Of a DNA stretch of 64,000 bases, positions 43,347-56,879 are shown one piece after another (the first letter of the stretch is position 1; the number at the start of each line of letters is the position of its first letter). The position numbers and the translations under genes were made by a program. The notes under the pieces are model-generated. The model made no database searches. It was not told where the DNA came from and saw only the letters and a list, made by a program, of their open reading frames with translations. Origin of the DNA: Heterobilharzia americana (Eukaryota > Platyhelminthes > Trematoda > Strigeidida > Schistosomatidae); contig OX104128.1 in NCBI GenBank assembly GCA_944470555.2, positions 42,887,920 to 42,951,919 of the forward strand, in the 5' to 3' direction.

Positions 43347-44299
43347 TGTATTTAAGCTTAAAAGCGTGGAGTGAAGAGGGATGGAAACACAGAGAAAATT
43401 CCGTCTAGTAACATTGGTAAAAAATTTCCATGGTTATCACACCAAGATTATTTTGGCTGATGAGCTGATCTTCTTATTGAAGAACAATGAGTGAAGCCTA
43501 CAGGGAACAATTATAAGTAGGACTCAAACCATCAAAGTCTGAATAATAAGGCATATAACGTTTGATATTCACAGCGAAATCAAGACCTTTTGAAATGTAG
43601 ACTTTATTGTCTTGGTTAACTGAGGGCTCCAAAATCGTGAAAACAAGTTACTTTAAATTTTATTACAATCAGATTCACTATCGACTTCAGTTTTTACTAA
43701 TGAAGATCTTGTATTGTCTATTAGGGGCAAATCTCGAGTCATTTTTACGAAGCTGGCAACGAAACAAAATCGCTTCTTATGAGAGTGTAAAATGTGACTT
43801 GTTTTGCTACAGATACTGGTTACAAACTTCAGATTCATTTCCGAAGTTTAACTCATCCCTGAACCTGCTTTTTCAAAAAATTGATTAAGAGATTTACTTG
43901 GAAAACGATATATCATCTACTCCTATGAATATCATTATTTAGTCTAAAAGAGTCTAAAAACTGCATGTATCCTGAAAATTCGTCTGCAAGTTGTTTTGCA
44001 ACTTCGGACAACTTATGGACACACTTTGAGTATCACAGTTTTTTTAGCTTTACATCTTTGAAGCAGATATAAAGCGTTGTTTCCAATTGGACACATGCTC
44101 AGTTATTATGCGACTTCAATGAATGCCTGTGTCATTCTATGGTAAAGATGATGAAACAGTACCGATTCTTAGGGAAATGACTGCGAAACATTTTACTTAG
44201 CCAGTATAATTCAAAATCGTATAAATTCAGTTGGCCGCATACTTAAAAATCCAAAGATGATTAAATATTGGTTAAATTTAGCTTTGAGATCTTTGGTGA

Positions 44300-44690
44300 T
44301 TTTATTTATTTCAAGGTGGTATACATCACCAACCGACAGCAGTTTTTTAGTGCTCAATGTTGACATGTTTGGAGATGGATATCTTGACCTGTTAAGTCAG
44401 CAAAGTCAGAAGTGAAGTGATTTGCAACTAAACATGCCGGTGGATGTCGTGAAGTTACGTCAGAGGGAAACTGTGAACCACTGAATTCCATTTCAGTGAG
44501 TGAATGGTTAACGCTTTCCATGAAAGACATTAAGGTACTGAATTCGATAACTGGCACTGTAGCGGTAGCATAGTTTTGAAGTGTCCCATGCTAGGATGAA
44601 GGGGCTGACTAATGTTTTCAGGTTTTTAGTGGCTCTTCAACTGACGTTAGCTAGTGATGATTACCACTTTGATTTTGATAGAACTGTCTC
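44300..44690. mobile_element. Second SINE family: minus tail, then plus copy with linker
   Basis: 44,300-44,345 is a minus tail fragment. Plus strand from 44,345: linker (GACATGTTTGGAGATGGATATC), tRNA-like head near 44,493 (TCAGTGAGTGAATGGTTAACG), a degenerate hammerhead region (GTGTCCCATGCTAGGATGAA) and the tail CAACTGACGTTAGCTAGTGATG. The ribozyme core is lost. Confidence 0.55.
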
Positions 44691-44900
44691 AGTTGCTTAT
44701 AATGATTGGTCACTGTAAACCGACCAATTTTCTGTTTGTCTAGTCTCGATAGCTGACTGAATTCTACTGTTCAAATGCGCAGGTACACCTTGCTCATGAG
44801 TGCCAACAAGCTCAATACCAGCAGGCTTCAAGTATTAACTTCATGGTTCTGCTGTATTCATTTACCAGTTTAACTGTCGCTGTGAAGCTAGTTATTTAGG
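44691..44900 (+). repeat. Repeat fragment shared with 29.2-29.4 kb
   Basis: TTGTCTAGTCTCGATAGCTGA and GCGCAGGTACACCTTGCTCATGAG correspond to pieces at about 29,222 and 29,333. Body of the third SINE family or of an associated repeat. Confidence 0.4.
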
Positions 44901-44959
44901 GTGTACATTTAAGTAAGTCAAGCGTAGAATCTCTGAACACTATCCAGCGCGACTGAGTG

Positions 44960-45610
44960 AAAAATAGATAAAAACAATAGAAAGCTTGGTACTCGCTTAT
45001 CTAATAGATACTAGTAATGAACTGAATACAACGGAGGCTTTTACAGTGACTTAAAGTATATCATCCATTCTTCGACGTAGTTTTCGTATTCACTAGCTAC
45101 ATATGACAGAATCTATTACTCCCACCCCCCCCCACAAACCAAATGTTTGTATTTGGAAGAAATTTGTACAATCTCAGTCTTCACCTTGGCCATCAGTGTA
45201 AATGAACGTTTAACTTCAATTTATCTCACGTTTCGTCCAGTAAAACATAATTAGTTGAGAAAGGACTCTCCTAAGTCTTCAGCTCATATAACCTGCTCTC
45301 TAAAATTTTCTCTTCCCTATTATCGTGTAGTTCCGTTAGCATGTACGTACTTGCCCATCGTTTTTTTAATTTTCATGTTATTTATTATGCAAACAGTGAA
45401 TTAACAACATGTTTAATTTTACTTGACACGATAACAGTATTCATCAGTTTCAATCTTCGTTTCTCTAACTATTAACCTTTTGATTAACTGCTAATTTATT
45501 ATTATTTCAATTGATTAACCCATCACGCCTAAATGGCATCATGTTATTAGATGTAAAACCTGTACATGAGTGTAGAGCAAACGATTGGGACTTAACTTAA
45601 AAAAATATTT
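44960..45610 (+). pseudogene. PLE 3' tail, 3' region and terminal motif (degenerate)
   Basis: Starts with KTIESLVLAYLIDTSNELN, the same tail as at 19,836, soon broken by a stop. It continues through a 3' region similar to 20,130-20,320 (TTGATTAACTGC near 45,480 matches the RTE-A target) and ends with the terminal motif near 45,560-45,610. A C-run, CCCACCCCCCCCCAC, lies at 45,121-45,135. Confidence 0.6.
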
Positions 45611-48373
45611 CTTCTCTCATTTTGTCCTTTATTTTCTCTGTCTGAATGGGAATTCTAAAACTGCTGTGACCACATACTGACAAATGTTGCTAGTTAAGCT
45701 TAAGGCACTGTTTTCCGATTGATGAAAATGCATTCAATTAGAAACATTTACGGAGATTTTAAACCAGAAAGTTCGGCAGTCGTTCGAAAACTGATAATTT
45801 GCTTTGTCACATACCAATCCGCTCAAGTTGGTTAAGCATATTCAATAGATCAAACTATCTAACTATTGTCGGACCTTACACCCTTCAAGTACACAGGTTT
45901 TGATCTGAACCTTAGATCGCATAAACCAGTCTATAACATTAGAAAGTTGATCTGCGTAGTGAAGCCTTTTGATCACTGTTCATAGTTTCTATCTATTCTT
46001 GCTGTTTAGAAGCCAATTTAGATGCGGTTGTTCATTTGATTAGCTAATGTCCTAGTTGTCACTACGAACGTCTTCATTTCTATTGTACATTGTTTATGTT
46101 GGTATGCATGTCTAGTATATGTGGATCTCTAACCATCCTGGATAAGACTAACATAAAAATCTCATTTAAAGATGACACATTTCTTTCAAATACATAATAA
46201 GATTCATTTCGTTATCTGCCTCAACAAATAAGTTACTTTACACTCTATGTCATTTATCACTCCGAAGATTCAAGAAACTAAATAATTCATGAATGTGTTT
46301 CATAATATAATAAATGTGGTTTTATCGTCAAGATGGTGAATGGATGTGTAACAGATGATTTATTTTTAATACGGAATACATTTCACTTTATACTACGATT
46401 TTATAAAAAAGAAAAAGAAGATTGAAGAAACTGGCTGTTTAGTCGTGCATAATTTCAAATTTGTTTGAAAAAAATTCTGACCGAACATGGATTTCCATTG
46501 AAATTTACTGATAAGAATATAAAGTCAAAAATAGGTCATTGAACGCATGTCATTTACTTTTAGAAAAGATTATGATGTTGATCTCAGATTCACAAATGTC
46601 AGTGTCCAGGAAAAGGCTACCAAAATCCACAGTCAAAACTTTTTATCGCTAATGTAGGCACTATTTTCTGCTGTCATTTATCGATACACGAAGAACAGCC
46701 TGAAATACTGAACTATATCACAATCTGTATATAACTTAACATGATTCTGTGGAACAGAGCAAATTGGTAGCATTATGCAGCAACTTGCAAAGTGTGCTCG
46801 TGAGCAGCACTTAGGTCAGTTTTTAACAGAAAGTACGGGGGTGAATCTTCAGCTCTCATACAGAAAACTCCGTGATCAGTAGATCTTTGTCTTCGTTTGA
46901 TAAATCCTGCCACCTTTCGAATGAAGTGTGACTAAGCCTCTGGAAAGGAGTAATAATAACACATTTGGTCATAACTAAAGTACTATAAATCAGTTCACAC
47001 AGTCACATGTTCCTAGGACAGAAGTGTGTGCATTCTCCTTCTGTATAATGGATATCATAAAGTATTGATCGTTATAGATAACTTCCTTCTTATGTAATTA
47101 CATTCCATTTTCGAACCCTCTGTTTACTTTTCCATTTCAAACCTCTGTATATATAACACAGCCTACTCATTATGCAGTGTATATCTGTCCCTAACCAGAA
47201 ATCGTGCTCAAGAATTCGATTGCTTCCACCTTATGTTCGTAAATGTGAAGCTAAGAGAGCGTGTTACATCATTGCAAAAACAATAAGTAGTGTGAAAAGT
47301 CCCCTGAAAATTTTCACTCTAGAAGTAGGAGTGCAGTAAGCAAGTGAAGGAGAAGATGGATGTCAAAGAAATGTACCACACAACAATTGAGCACTAGTTT
47401 CAAACATTTGCAACTTTTGCACAATAGTTACCAGTGTTATATCCATTCACTTTCTTTGTTACAGGATTTGAATCCAGTTTTCATTTGCGCACGTTATATT
47501 CAATGTCTTGTTTATGAATCCTGAAAAACATTTGAGTGGATACTTTCACAAATATTGGGTACCGAGTTGAAAACTGACATAGATATAAATTATATTTTTA
47601 CAAATCTCAGCGTGTTTGAAACAATAAATTCAAAAGTTACTCATGGAAGTCTAGTCCAAGCTTCTTCAGAGAAACATTTAAAATATTTATCAATGATCAT
47701 AGATAAATATATAGCAGGTTAAAGGCTGTGTAGTTCGTCTCACTACCCAAAAGTTTCTGAATAATTCAGACACAATAAAACTGTTATTCCTCTTTTGGCA
47801 GAAGCCTGACATTAACAAGAGGAAGACTTCTTATTCACCAGATGAAATCTAGATTGCATGACTGTTATTCCATATATACTTTTTAGATAAGTAGTATGAC
47901 GCATATCACTGAGACACATACATTATATTCCCCGATATTCGGCAGTATCAAGTAACCAACAGTTACTGACATTATCTCAAAGATAATAATTAATAACAAA
48001 CCAACAACTTGAGAACAAACTAAATTTTCTTGTATGCATCTTCAAGTCATCAACGAAATAGCCATTTTATTTTAATTCAGTAAACTAACTACCACTAACT
48101 ATTTTTCAGTTGCAAATTTTTTATATAAGAACACCTTCCGCTTTCACTTTTACCAGTGAGGATGAAATCCTCGACTATTGATTCTCTCTTCACAAATACT
48201 TTTTGCTGCAAAAATAATCTGATTTTACGGTTCTTCGATATCTTATGAAACAAAATACAGAAGTTGGACAAAAAATGATAGAATCCTTCTGGTTTCACTT
48301 CTCATTGAATTTAAAAAGTTCAGGAAGTATCAGCTGACTTTTGCAGCAGTAAATTTTGGTAACCATGATGGAT
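45611..48373. other. No gene recognised
   Basis: 2.7 kb of AT-rich sequence with only short random frames. No repeat seen elsewhere in the window is recognised. Probably intronic or intergenic. Confidence 0.4.
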
Positions 48374-48660
48374 GGTGGCTAGTGGTGGAATACAGGACGT
48401 CAGTTTCGTTCTATTTAGGACTTGTCTGATGGGTGTTCCCCTAAGATCCGAACTCGGGATCGAGAACTTCAAACTCTAAAGCGTTACTCACTAGGCCACC
48501 GATGCACAATAGGCGCTTCTTATACTATGGGTATAGCTTTATATGATGTTGCACGCACTATCCTGTTGTTGGCAAGGACAAAGCGATCGGTCGTTATTCG
48601 CATTTGGGCTCCTGCTCAGATGCCTCGGTATTGCCCATATTTTCAATTTTGCTATCATTA
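48374..48660 (-). mobile_element. S-alpha SINE, minus copy
   Basis: The minus strand has the linker/3' part of a neighbouring unit, the tRNA-like head near 48,505-48,455 (GGTGGCCTAGTGAGTAACG, B-box GAGTTCGGATC), and a hammerhead keeping GAAA and GUC but with CAGACAA in place of CUGANGA. It lies head-to-head with the plus copy at 48,690. Confidence 0.75.
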
Positions 48661-48689
48661 GAAGACATGCTCGTCGCACCAGAACTGGT

Positions 48690-48900
48690 TATCGTGACCT
48701 GGCTGCCTGGTAGATAGCACCTCGGCGTTCGCAGCAATGAGTTCAAAGTCCGAGTCTCAGTGGGAATACCATCACTTCACACTAGGTTGTAGGTACATCC
48801 AGCTGACAAGTTCAAAATAGGGTAAAAACATGCGTTTTTGATTCAACTTCTAGCCAGTATCTAGCGATCACATCAAAATGAAAAACACAGGCAATCAGTG
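48690..48900 (+). mobile_element. S-alpha SINE, plus copy (decayed ribozyme)
   Basis: tRNA-like head (GGCTGCCTGGTAGATAGCAC), spacer, GTAGGTACATCCAGCTGACA, then a heavily mutated stem II and second core (GGGTAAAAAC). The cleavage region reads GTTTTTGATTC. Not expected to cleave. Confidence 0.75.
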
Positions 48901-51089
48901 ACGGGATAATACAGACAATATCATATAAAATAAAATTTAGGTTGGCCAAGCAAATTTGTTAGTGAAAGATGGAAGTCTTATTGTGCTCGCGGTAATTGTA
49001 CAAAGTGCTAGCTATCTTGTTGATACTTACTGAAGCTGACAGTGCCTTTCAGTGAGTAAGGTCTCAGAAATATTTTAGAAGCATATGTCTACTGTTACTT
49101 GATCGTATCATTTGGCGTATACCGGTTGATTTTAAACCAGAGAGGCCTAAATGTGTGACTAATTGATTGCTAACCGAGTAAACATAACTTTTACCTACAG
49201 TTTTATTACACAGTTATCAACTGAAGTCTACCAACTGCGCTTCTTATTAGAATTTTGACTCACAGTTATGGTTCAGATTCAACCATAAACCAGTGACCTG
49301 ATGTTTCATAGTTCCTCAGAGGAAGAGCTTGATTATTCGATGCACATTTCTGATATCAATTTTTGTTCCTGAGGCGAAATTATTCTACATATTTTTCTTT
49401 TGCTTTAAAGGAAAATCTTCCTTTCACTGTGTTGTATTGTGCAAAGAATACTGGTTAGGTAACGTTACTTTAAATTTTCTGCGACCGCCAATTTATATAT
49501 TGTGATAGTCGGCAAAAGTAGTCACGGACACTATCTTCTTGCAATGGGAAAGATTACAAAGATGCTTCTTAAAATGTACGGCTATCAACTTGGGTGTATA
49601 GCCAAGTGGCCAACATAACCCAAGCCTTTATTTTAACTTTCGTCACTACCGGATTCAATTAGTATTTGGCTTGTGACAAAATAAGCTCTGTGTTTACCTT
49701 GCTAAAATACAGTTATACCGCAGTTTATAAGATGACTGATATGCCAACCGGAAGGTCAGACAGAATAGGACAGTTGTCCTCGAAAACATTTCATTGCGTC
49801 TTGGACCCGAATTTCAATCCATAGACCAGTGCTTCTTTCTAGTTCCTTGGACTTCAGTTGGAATCAGAGTTTGTTGACTCTCCTACATGGACGGTCCAGA
49901 CTCATTCATCGCTTAAAAAATGTAATAATGTTGTCTTTTTCACTTTTTTGTGACCTCTACATCAATCGCAGTTAGTGAATCATAAGTTCTTGAAATACAC
50001 CATAAGAAGGTTTCTAAATGTGAGGAGCAAACTTTAATTATTTTCTAGTATGCGGCGACATTAGGCAGATCGCTTGATACATAGAAGTTTATTTGGTGAC
50101 AAAATCTTTACTAGGTAAAAACGAAGCTCATTTATCTAACTGTTTGTATTCAGAAAACAGTTATTCACCTATTCTAATTACTTAGTATTTGTAAGAAGTT
50201 CTCATTGACAATAGCTAGATACTTTGGTCTTCATAAACACATTACTGAACAATTAAATGAGTATTAAATTATCTTAACTAATAATCTTAAATGCTACAGT
50301 ATGGGTGAGAGACAACTTTTCAAAGGACTGAAAACAGTGATTTATTACGATCGAGTGATTGCCATTTCTAAACCTAAAAAGGAATGACAACAAAAACGGT
50401 AAGCATTGAATGCCGGTATCTGGCACGTTGTCATGTAAGCTTTACGCAGTGTAGCTGAAGTTAACGGTCATTATTTCATCAAGTTAGTGCGTGAACTTAG
50501 TAGTTCTAAGTGTAATTTTTAGCAACCTCTTCATTTATTGCAATATTTTAAATCTAGAGTGGCACATCAAGCTTACTTGGGAATATTCCAGATACTGGCA
50601 GTGTGAACATCTGACTTTTTGTCTACATTTACATAAAGTTCAACTATTTTTAAAGCTGAAATTTAATATAGTCAGGCTAATGAGCTACCCACTGAATAAT
50701 AAATGGTTATTCAAGAGCAAAAAGAAAGTCATGAGGTAACCTATTCAGCTTTAATCGCTTTGCGAAAGACTGAGATTCTGACCGTTAAAAAATATGTGCT
50801 CATTCCGTGTGCCAACAGATTTTTGACTGGATGAAGCCGATGGTCCCGTCAGAAAGTTATTTCACTGTTGTAATATTCAAAATTCCAATGAATGAAGCAG
50901 AAAACAAACACCACTTATTTATTTTTTCACTGGTAAATTCCTGTGGACGATATTCTGTTGGATGCGAATCAGGATTTTGATCCTTCTTGGATATGTTTCT
51001 TGTCTTTTTTAAGTGAGAAGTTGAATCATTTTGAAGCAGTTAGTCCTTTATGTAAATGCAAATAGAACAATTAAAATACACTTTAGTGT
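48901..51089. other. No gene recognised
   Basis: AT-rich, with random short frames; the longest (50,491-50,739) is hydrophobic and not protein-like. No repeat recognised. Confidence 0.4.
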
Positions 51090-51215
51090 TGTTCCTGGTG
51101 GGACGAACATTACTCACTGGGAGGCAGGTACGTTCGGCTGACGAGTCCCAAATAGGACGAAATGCATATTCTGGATTCCACTGCCAGCCACTACCCATCA
51201 TTACCATACATAAAA
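51090..51215 (+). mobile_element. S-alpha SINE, 5'-truncated, with well-preserved hammerhead
   Basis: Starts within the spacer (CTGGTGGGACGAACATTACTC), so the Pol III promoter is missing, and ends CTGCCAGCCACTACCCATCA. The ribozyme inside is the best preserved in the window. Confidence 0.88.
51131..51182 (+). ncRNA. S-alpha hammerhead ribozyme, near consensus
   Basis: CTGACGA (51,138-51,144), stem II GTCC(CAAATA)GGAC (51,145-51,158), GAAA (51,159-51,162), short stem III, predicted cut at 51,170/51,171 before CTGG. Stem I TCGG/CTGG pairs with two wobbles. All core positions are intact; the cleavage triplet is AUU in place of GUC, which is allowed but slower. It lacks its own promoter, so activity would depend on read-through transcription. 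Confidence 0.8.
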
Positions 51216-53727
51216 TACACTTTGTTTGAAAAATATGATGTATTTAAGCTGTAGTTTTTGAGAAGTTGGATCACACATTGGTTAGGTCATTTTTTTAACG
51301 TAAGACAATCTTTCTATGGACTTGAAAATAATTTATTTTTATGTTAGACCTACTCTGATAATATTAATTTTCTCTTATAATCAAGGCAGGTTCTTGAACA
51401 TGTCCTTCTTTCTCCATTGCCTTTCTTATTGTTATTACACATCATATTATCATATTTATTTTTATAGACTTTCTGACGTTTTCTTTAAACATAGGAATCA
51501 ACTTTATAGGTAAATGTGCATCGATGCAGGTCAAAGTTACGATTCAGCCATATCACTGTTTTCAAGTAAACGTTTCCTTGCAGATTCGCAATCTCAGACT
51601 GCATCATAACTCATTAATTTTCTTCATAACGGGAGTGCTATAAATTAAAGTTTCAGAACATCCTTTGCATCAGGCGTATATGTTTGAGAGAAGTGGAAAA
51701 ATTTACCAAGGGTTAACATCATGAAAACGTTTTAGAATTAGGAAGGAATCGGTTGAATGTCTGAAAGCATTAAGACGATGTGAGATAGCAGACAAAGATC
51801 CAGGGTAGACAACCTTACCTATCTAACTGTTGTTTCATATTTGTTGTCATACAATTAAGAATATCCTTGGATATGAAGACAAAAGGAGAGCACTGCACCA
51901 AATTGAGCTATGAACATTCCTCCATTTTGTGTTCTGTAATCCGATTACTCAACCTTTATTTGGTCATATGATTCACAAGTGTTCATGCTAAATGTCATTA
52001 CATGCTATTCATCAGCATTTTTACAAAACTAGAGGTAATTAGGAAAACTTGTTAGCAGTTTCATATCACTGTTCTGCTGTTATATGTAGTCTTTTAATAA
52101 TCAGTAGAAAGTAGACTGTCAAACAGCATGTGAATAAGGTTATCAGTGCTTGGAAAAGAAGTTAACTGGCTCTATTTTTCGTGGGTCGTAACTTTTAGTT
52201 CACATGTCCCGATTCATGCGGTAAGCACATAGATATTTCTTGCATCATATTTAACTAGTACTTATTTGAACTGTATTTTGAGGCACACTTCACAAGAAAT
52301 AATGCATGTACAGGTGTATACATTTAAGTACGGAGAGATATGAAAGTATGCCCAACTGTTAAGCCAATCATCTATGCCTGCAACTTCTTACAGATGACAG
52401 ATTTCCTTAAAGACCATGAAGACGGAATCCAAAATGAATAATATGATCTACATATATATAGAACAATGTAAAAACCGAAAAGTGACATTAAAGTAAAACT
52501 GATGACAACATCAAAGTGTTCCTATGTTGCTATAGCGTTTCTTAATATGAACGTGTAATTAAAACTTCTGAGAAGCCCTTGTTTAATATGGACAAGATAC
52601 AGTCGCTTTAATTTAGCAGTCCAAACGAGTTAGTCTTTAGCTTCTTTTTTTATATGGGCAGGTTACAAGACTCAGTGGAAACATTATCCCCCGCTGGATT
52701 ACCAGTAAATGCCGATAATGATACTGATATAAGTTAAAGGTTATTCCATGGATTCCACCCTGGCTTTGGCTGAAACAAATTCGGTAATAATACGTATTCA
52801 TCTTCCACATTCTTTGTACATTTATGCAAGTAGTGAGATAAAATTAAACAATGCATGAGTGTGTATCAGGTACTCAATCATATCTGTATGAGAGCTATTG
52901 CACAAACTAAGTGAAAGGTAATAGATGATCAAACTGAGTTTTATTCAAACCAGTGATTCATGGATTGGAAATTAATTGCATACTTCAATTAATAATTTAT
53001 GAGTGACTGCCTGGAAATTATTTATGAAAGTAAGACAAAAATTTGAAATGAATACTTTTATCCCGATAGTTGTTCGTTTACATGCACAGGTATATAAGAT
53101 ATGAGTCTGTAGTGTGTCTTTCATCACTAAAGGTTGACCTTATATTACTTAAAAGATTTATTGCTATCGTATTTTCCTTCTTAATTCAGACAAAACGAAA
53201 AAGAATTCTGCAACTTTTCCTACTGGAATTTTATTCAATCCTTTCCCTTCATAAATTTTAATAGAGTAAGGACAATAGCTTCAGGAGAATAGTATGGATC
53301 CATTTTATTTCGTGGTTTCTCATCAGCTGCTTACAACCTAAAACAGTTTTAACATCAATTTATACAGAATGTCTGCATACTCGAGTCAGTTTGAAAGAAA
53401 ATTATCGGATTGAGCTAAAGATAAAATTGATATGAAACAATTGAAAACACGAATTGAGCGATTAAATATGCAGAACTAAGTTCGCCAATATAAAGAAGGA
53501 TTAGAGCAGAAGTTTGGATGAGTAGGAGATGAGTGTATTCAACATATTAAGAAAGGTTACACAAACTTTGTGAGACGTCATACGATTTATGTTCACTAAT
53601 ATCAGTAAAATTCAAATAATTAGGTCAAGTCTGTGAAATCTACAATAACAAAAACCAAACAACCAACTTTTATGAATGGACAATGACATGTGAAAGGCAT
53701 GGTGATTGTCAGCAAAACAAGTATTTA
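51216..53727. other. No gene; one degenerate S-alpha remnant
   Basis: About 52,655-52,770 holds an S-alpha-like remnant (CTCAGTGGAAACATTATC, then ATGGATTCCACCCTGGC) with no recognisable ribozyme core. Otherwise AT-rich, with no call. Confidence 0.35.
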
Positions 53728-53967
53728 TCATAGTAGACGCAGATTGATGACCGTTTCTTTCTGAACATATATTTTTGGTTTTAATCGTCTAATGCACAAC
53801 GCTTCATTTGAACGCAACAAATTTGAATTCATCTGTTTATTGATTATTTTGAACGGTTTCTGGATATCGACTTCATGTTCACTATCAATAAGGAGACAAG
53901 CGATAGCTCTGTTGAAAACATTTCCATCTATCACAAATTCCTTGCAAGGTGCGTGAACTAGAATCAA
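53728..53967 (-). pseudogene. Penelope-like tail fragment, diverged
   Basis: The minus-strand frame contains CLLIDSEHEVDIQKPFKI, then LLRSNEALCIRRLKPKIYVQ and ETVINLRLL. The pattern D(S/T)GHxVD...F.I......LxxxEALxIxxLKPxxxVQK matches the PLE tail at 19,836-20,126 but in a different sub-lineage. No RT lies nearby. Confidence 0.6.
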
Positions 53968-55094
53968 GTATTTGAAAAGATTTTTAATTTCCGAAAATCA
54001 GGTGCAAATAAGTTAGCCCACAGATAAAGTCGCATGACTTTATATCTAAATCACTAATTGGAGGAAAATAGACAATGTGAAGTGGATTTCAGCCGTGCTT
54101 TAATATTGACATACTAAGAATGAGCTCTGATGGACCTACACCCAGACCTCATGGGCTTCTAGGTGTACTGAAAAGACTACACAGTGCTCCCTAAATTCTC
54201 AGTGGTTTTTTTTGCTCATATAAGTCAGTGTCAAAAAGAGTCCTGAAATTACTTGCCCTGTTTCTGTTGAAATAATCTGACCTGCTCATAATTTCTATCG
54301 AGGTGTTTTAATCGTATTAGGCGACTGCTTCATTGTTTTCAATTCGTAAATTATTCACAGTTAACTTCTCTAGTTTTGTTAGGTTTGCATTATTTTCTTT
54401 TGTTTTTTCAGTACCACTGTTCACTGTATTTTAACGTGTTCAGTGGTGGTTTTATCTTAGACTTACTCGACTTCTGTGCTAAGTATAAAGTTTTTGAGTT
54501 TTAGACATCTTGCTGCAACATTGAAGTTTAGTCTTTTTTGTTTCTCTTTTGTTTCAATGGAATACAAGGCTCTGGGGTGGTGATTGACCAACGACTTTTT
54601 TCTTTCGACAGACGATGGTTTCTTTCATCGTTTCTCCATTCTTAGTGGAATATTCTTCTTCTATAGAACTGCTGAACGAACTTATTGATTCGAGATTCTC
54701 TGGATTCCTTGGAAGCAGCTGATCATGTTGAATTTTTCTACTAGAAACTCATAGGATCTGTAGTTTACCATTTTTATAAGTCCACATTCCAGTTGTTCAA
54801 CTTTATTTTGGATGATAGTTAACTTTCTTACATTTCTGTGGATTTTTTTATCTATCTAAAGATTGGTAAAGTGTCCCGTTGCCGTTTTGACTTTCTTTGG
54901 CGATGCTGAGGGGGTAGTAGACGAAAATATTTAGTTGTAATTTAACATCTAATATGGTAAATATAGAAAATAAGGTGGACTTTGAAGCATGCTCAAGTTT
55001 CTGAAAGCTGTGCAACTTCACGAGCATGCCTTTTTAAGGTAGGACCATAAGTGTCATTATTAGGAACGCTAAACTTGAAAATCGTGGTGAAATG
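53968..55094. other. No gene recognised
   Basis: AT-rich; no coding or repeat signal that I can support. Confidence 0.4.
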
Positions 55095-55605
55095 TGAGTT
55101 CATATAACATACTGGGACGAAACAGCTGTCTAGTAACTCCACGTTTCATTGGTTCTATAACTGATTTCAGTCCGCGGTGAATACAGCCGTTAAAAATCCC
55201 CTTAAATCTAAGACTATATCACTGTGCAATGCCTATTAGTGGCATGTTTCGAGATGGAAATCCCTAGGTTCTGGTCAGGTGCTGAGACCCCTGGGGTTAA
55301 CCAAGTCGGAAGTCAAGCGGAATCCAACTGAAGACGTAGGGTGATATCCATGCTACATAGCAGATTGAAAGAAGTAGGAACATGTGAACCACTGAATTTC
55401 AACCCAATAACTGGACGGTAAACGCGTTCGTGGTGAAACCTAAAGGTTTTGAGTTCAATCCCTGGTGGGTGGAGTCGTGGATGCGTGCTGATGACCAATC
55501 CTGTACTAAGATTAAAAAGCTGTCCAGTGAGTCCAGGTTTCCAATGGTTCTCGGACTGATTTCAGTACATGATGAATACTACCTCAACGTTAAAGCCTTC
55601 ATAAA
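55095..55605 (+). mobile_element. Second SINE family, tandem dimer
   Basis: Unit 1 enters at the ribozyme (ACTGGGACGAAACAGCTGTC, cut predicted after 55,130), then its tail. Linker 55,230-55,400 (GGCATGTTTCGAGATGG...). Unit 2 has a tRNA-like head near 55,405 (B-box GAGTTCAATCCC) and a ribozyme region with cut predicted after 55,524, 394 bp from the first. Unit 2 keeps GUC but has lost GAAA. Confidence 0.7.
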
Positions 55606-56879
55606 CCTAAAACTATATATTACAATTTTTTTAGTTGATATAGCAAACAGTAGCGAAATATTACCTGACAGGTAATTAAATATATAAATAAATAATGCCG
55701 TGTCATTGTGTAATATATCAAATGAACAAATCTAATCAAAATATATATAAGTGCATTATATTTGGTATATATCTTCACTTCATTTTTACCTTATATATGC
55801 TGAATATCACTTTATTCCAAGCACTTTGGTATTGAAGTGAGATCATAGATCATTTTGCTTGTCTAAAGTTAGGTGGCTTGGTAAACAAGTATGACGTCAA
55901 CTTTCTTAACAGGAATGTAGTTTTCTACATATAAGTTGTTTTGTCTTTGCCAAATGATCAATCTAACTTTGTCTTTTCATATGACGGACAACATTATCTG
56001 ATTTTATTCTGCATAACATTTTGCAAATCATTGATCACAACAGTCATATCAGGCACCCAATAGGTTAAAAAAAATATTCATGCCTAATTTCACTAGGAAT
56101 AGTTTTTTTTTCAGCGAATTTCTGCATACTGTTTGGAGAAATATAGAAATCTTCTAACTCAACGGTTATTTTTGATTATTTTGTTTCCTTTTCTTTAATG
56201 TTTAGTGAACTTTCTACTTAATTCCTTAAGATCTTATTATGAATGCAATTACTTCTTAAAACAAGTTATGATTATATAATTTGATAGTCAGTCAGTGTAC
56301 AAGTTTATTATCTAGTATTAGCCTTAGTTACCTAACAAGTACATTGCATAATGACACGGTGTAACACACATTCTAATCCTGATCATCTTATTGTTTCCAT
56401 GTGGTCTGAACAGTTTCATTCTTCAGGCGATCTGACCAATTTCATATCTTAAACTAACAAGAATACAAATAAAATGAAGTTCATTAACTAAAATAGAGTA
56501 CATCACAATGTATAATAATTGAAATATCTGTTCATAACTTTGTACTTTCTGCTCAATTTCCCACACCCACCCACTATCTACCTAACTATGAACGTCACTA
56601 TACTGACCTTCCTGGTTAATTATTTTTTTAGGTAGATGTATATTACCTATCCCATCTTATTTAAAGATCGGTATGTTATACATCCTATATTAGAAAAGGA
56701 TTTTTATCCTATATTCTTATCTAAACACCTTTGAAAAGATAAGAATTTTAATTCAGCCTGTCACTATAAAAACATTAACTAATTCCATTTTATAAATTCT
56801 ACTGAATGTTGAGAAGTTAGAAATCGTTTCTAAGCTTCTTTAGTTTCAAGCTGTCATTCGTTATGGACTGATAGCAGTT
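55606..56879. other. No gene recognised
   Basis: AT-rich (about 1.3 kb). GCCGTGTCATT at about 55,711 and AATGACACGG at about 56,353 form a short inverted match, too short to define an element. Confidence 0.4.

Noticed and set aside
43607..43888. 93-codon frame with FLRSWQRNKIASYESVKCD
   Set aside because: No convincing splice acceptor or start, the opposite strand is open too, and no family resemblance. Left uncalled.
55680..56370. Short inverted match (GCCGTGTCATT / AATGACACGG) possibly bounding an element
   Set aside because: About ten bases only, flanking sequence does not extend the match, and no interior feature.
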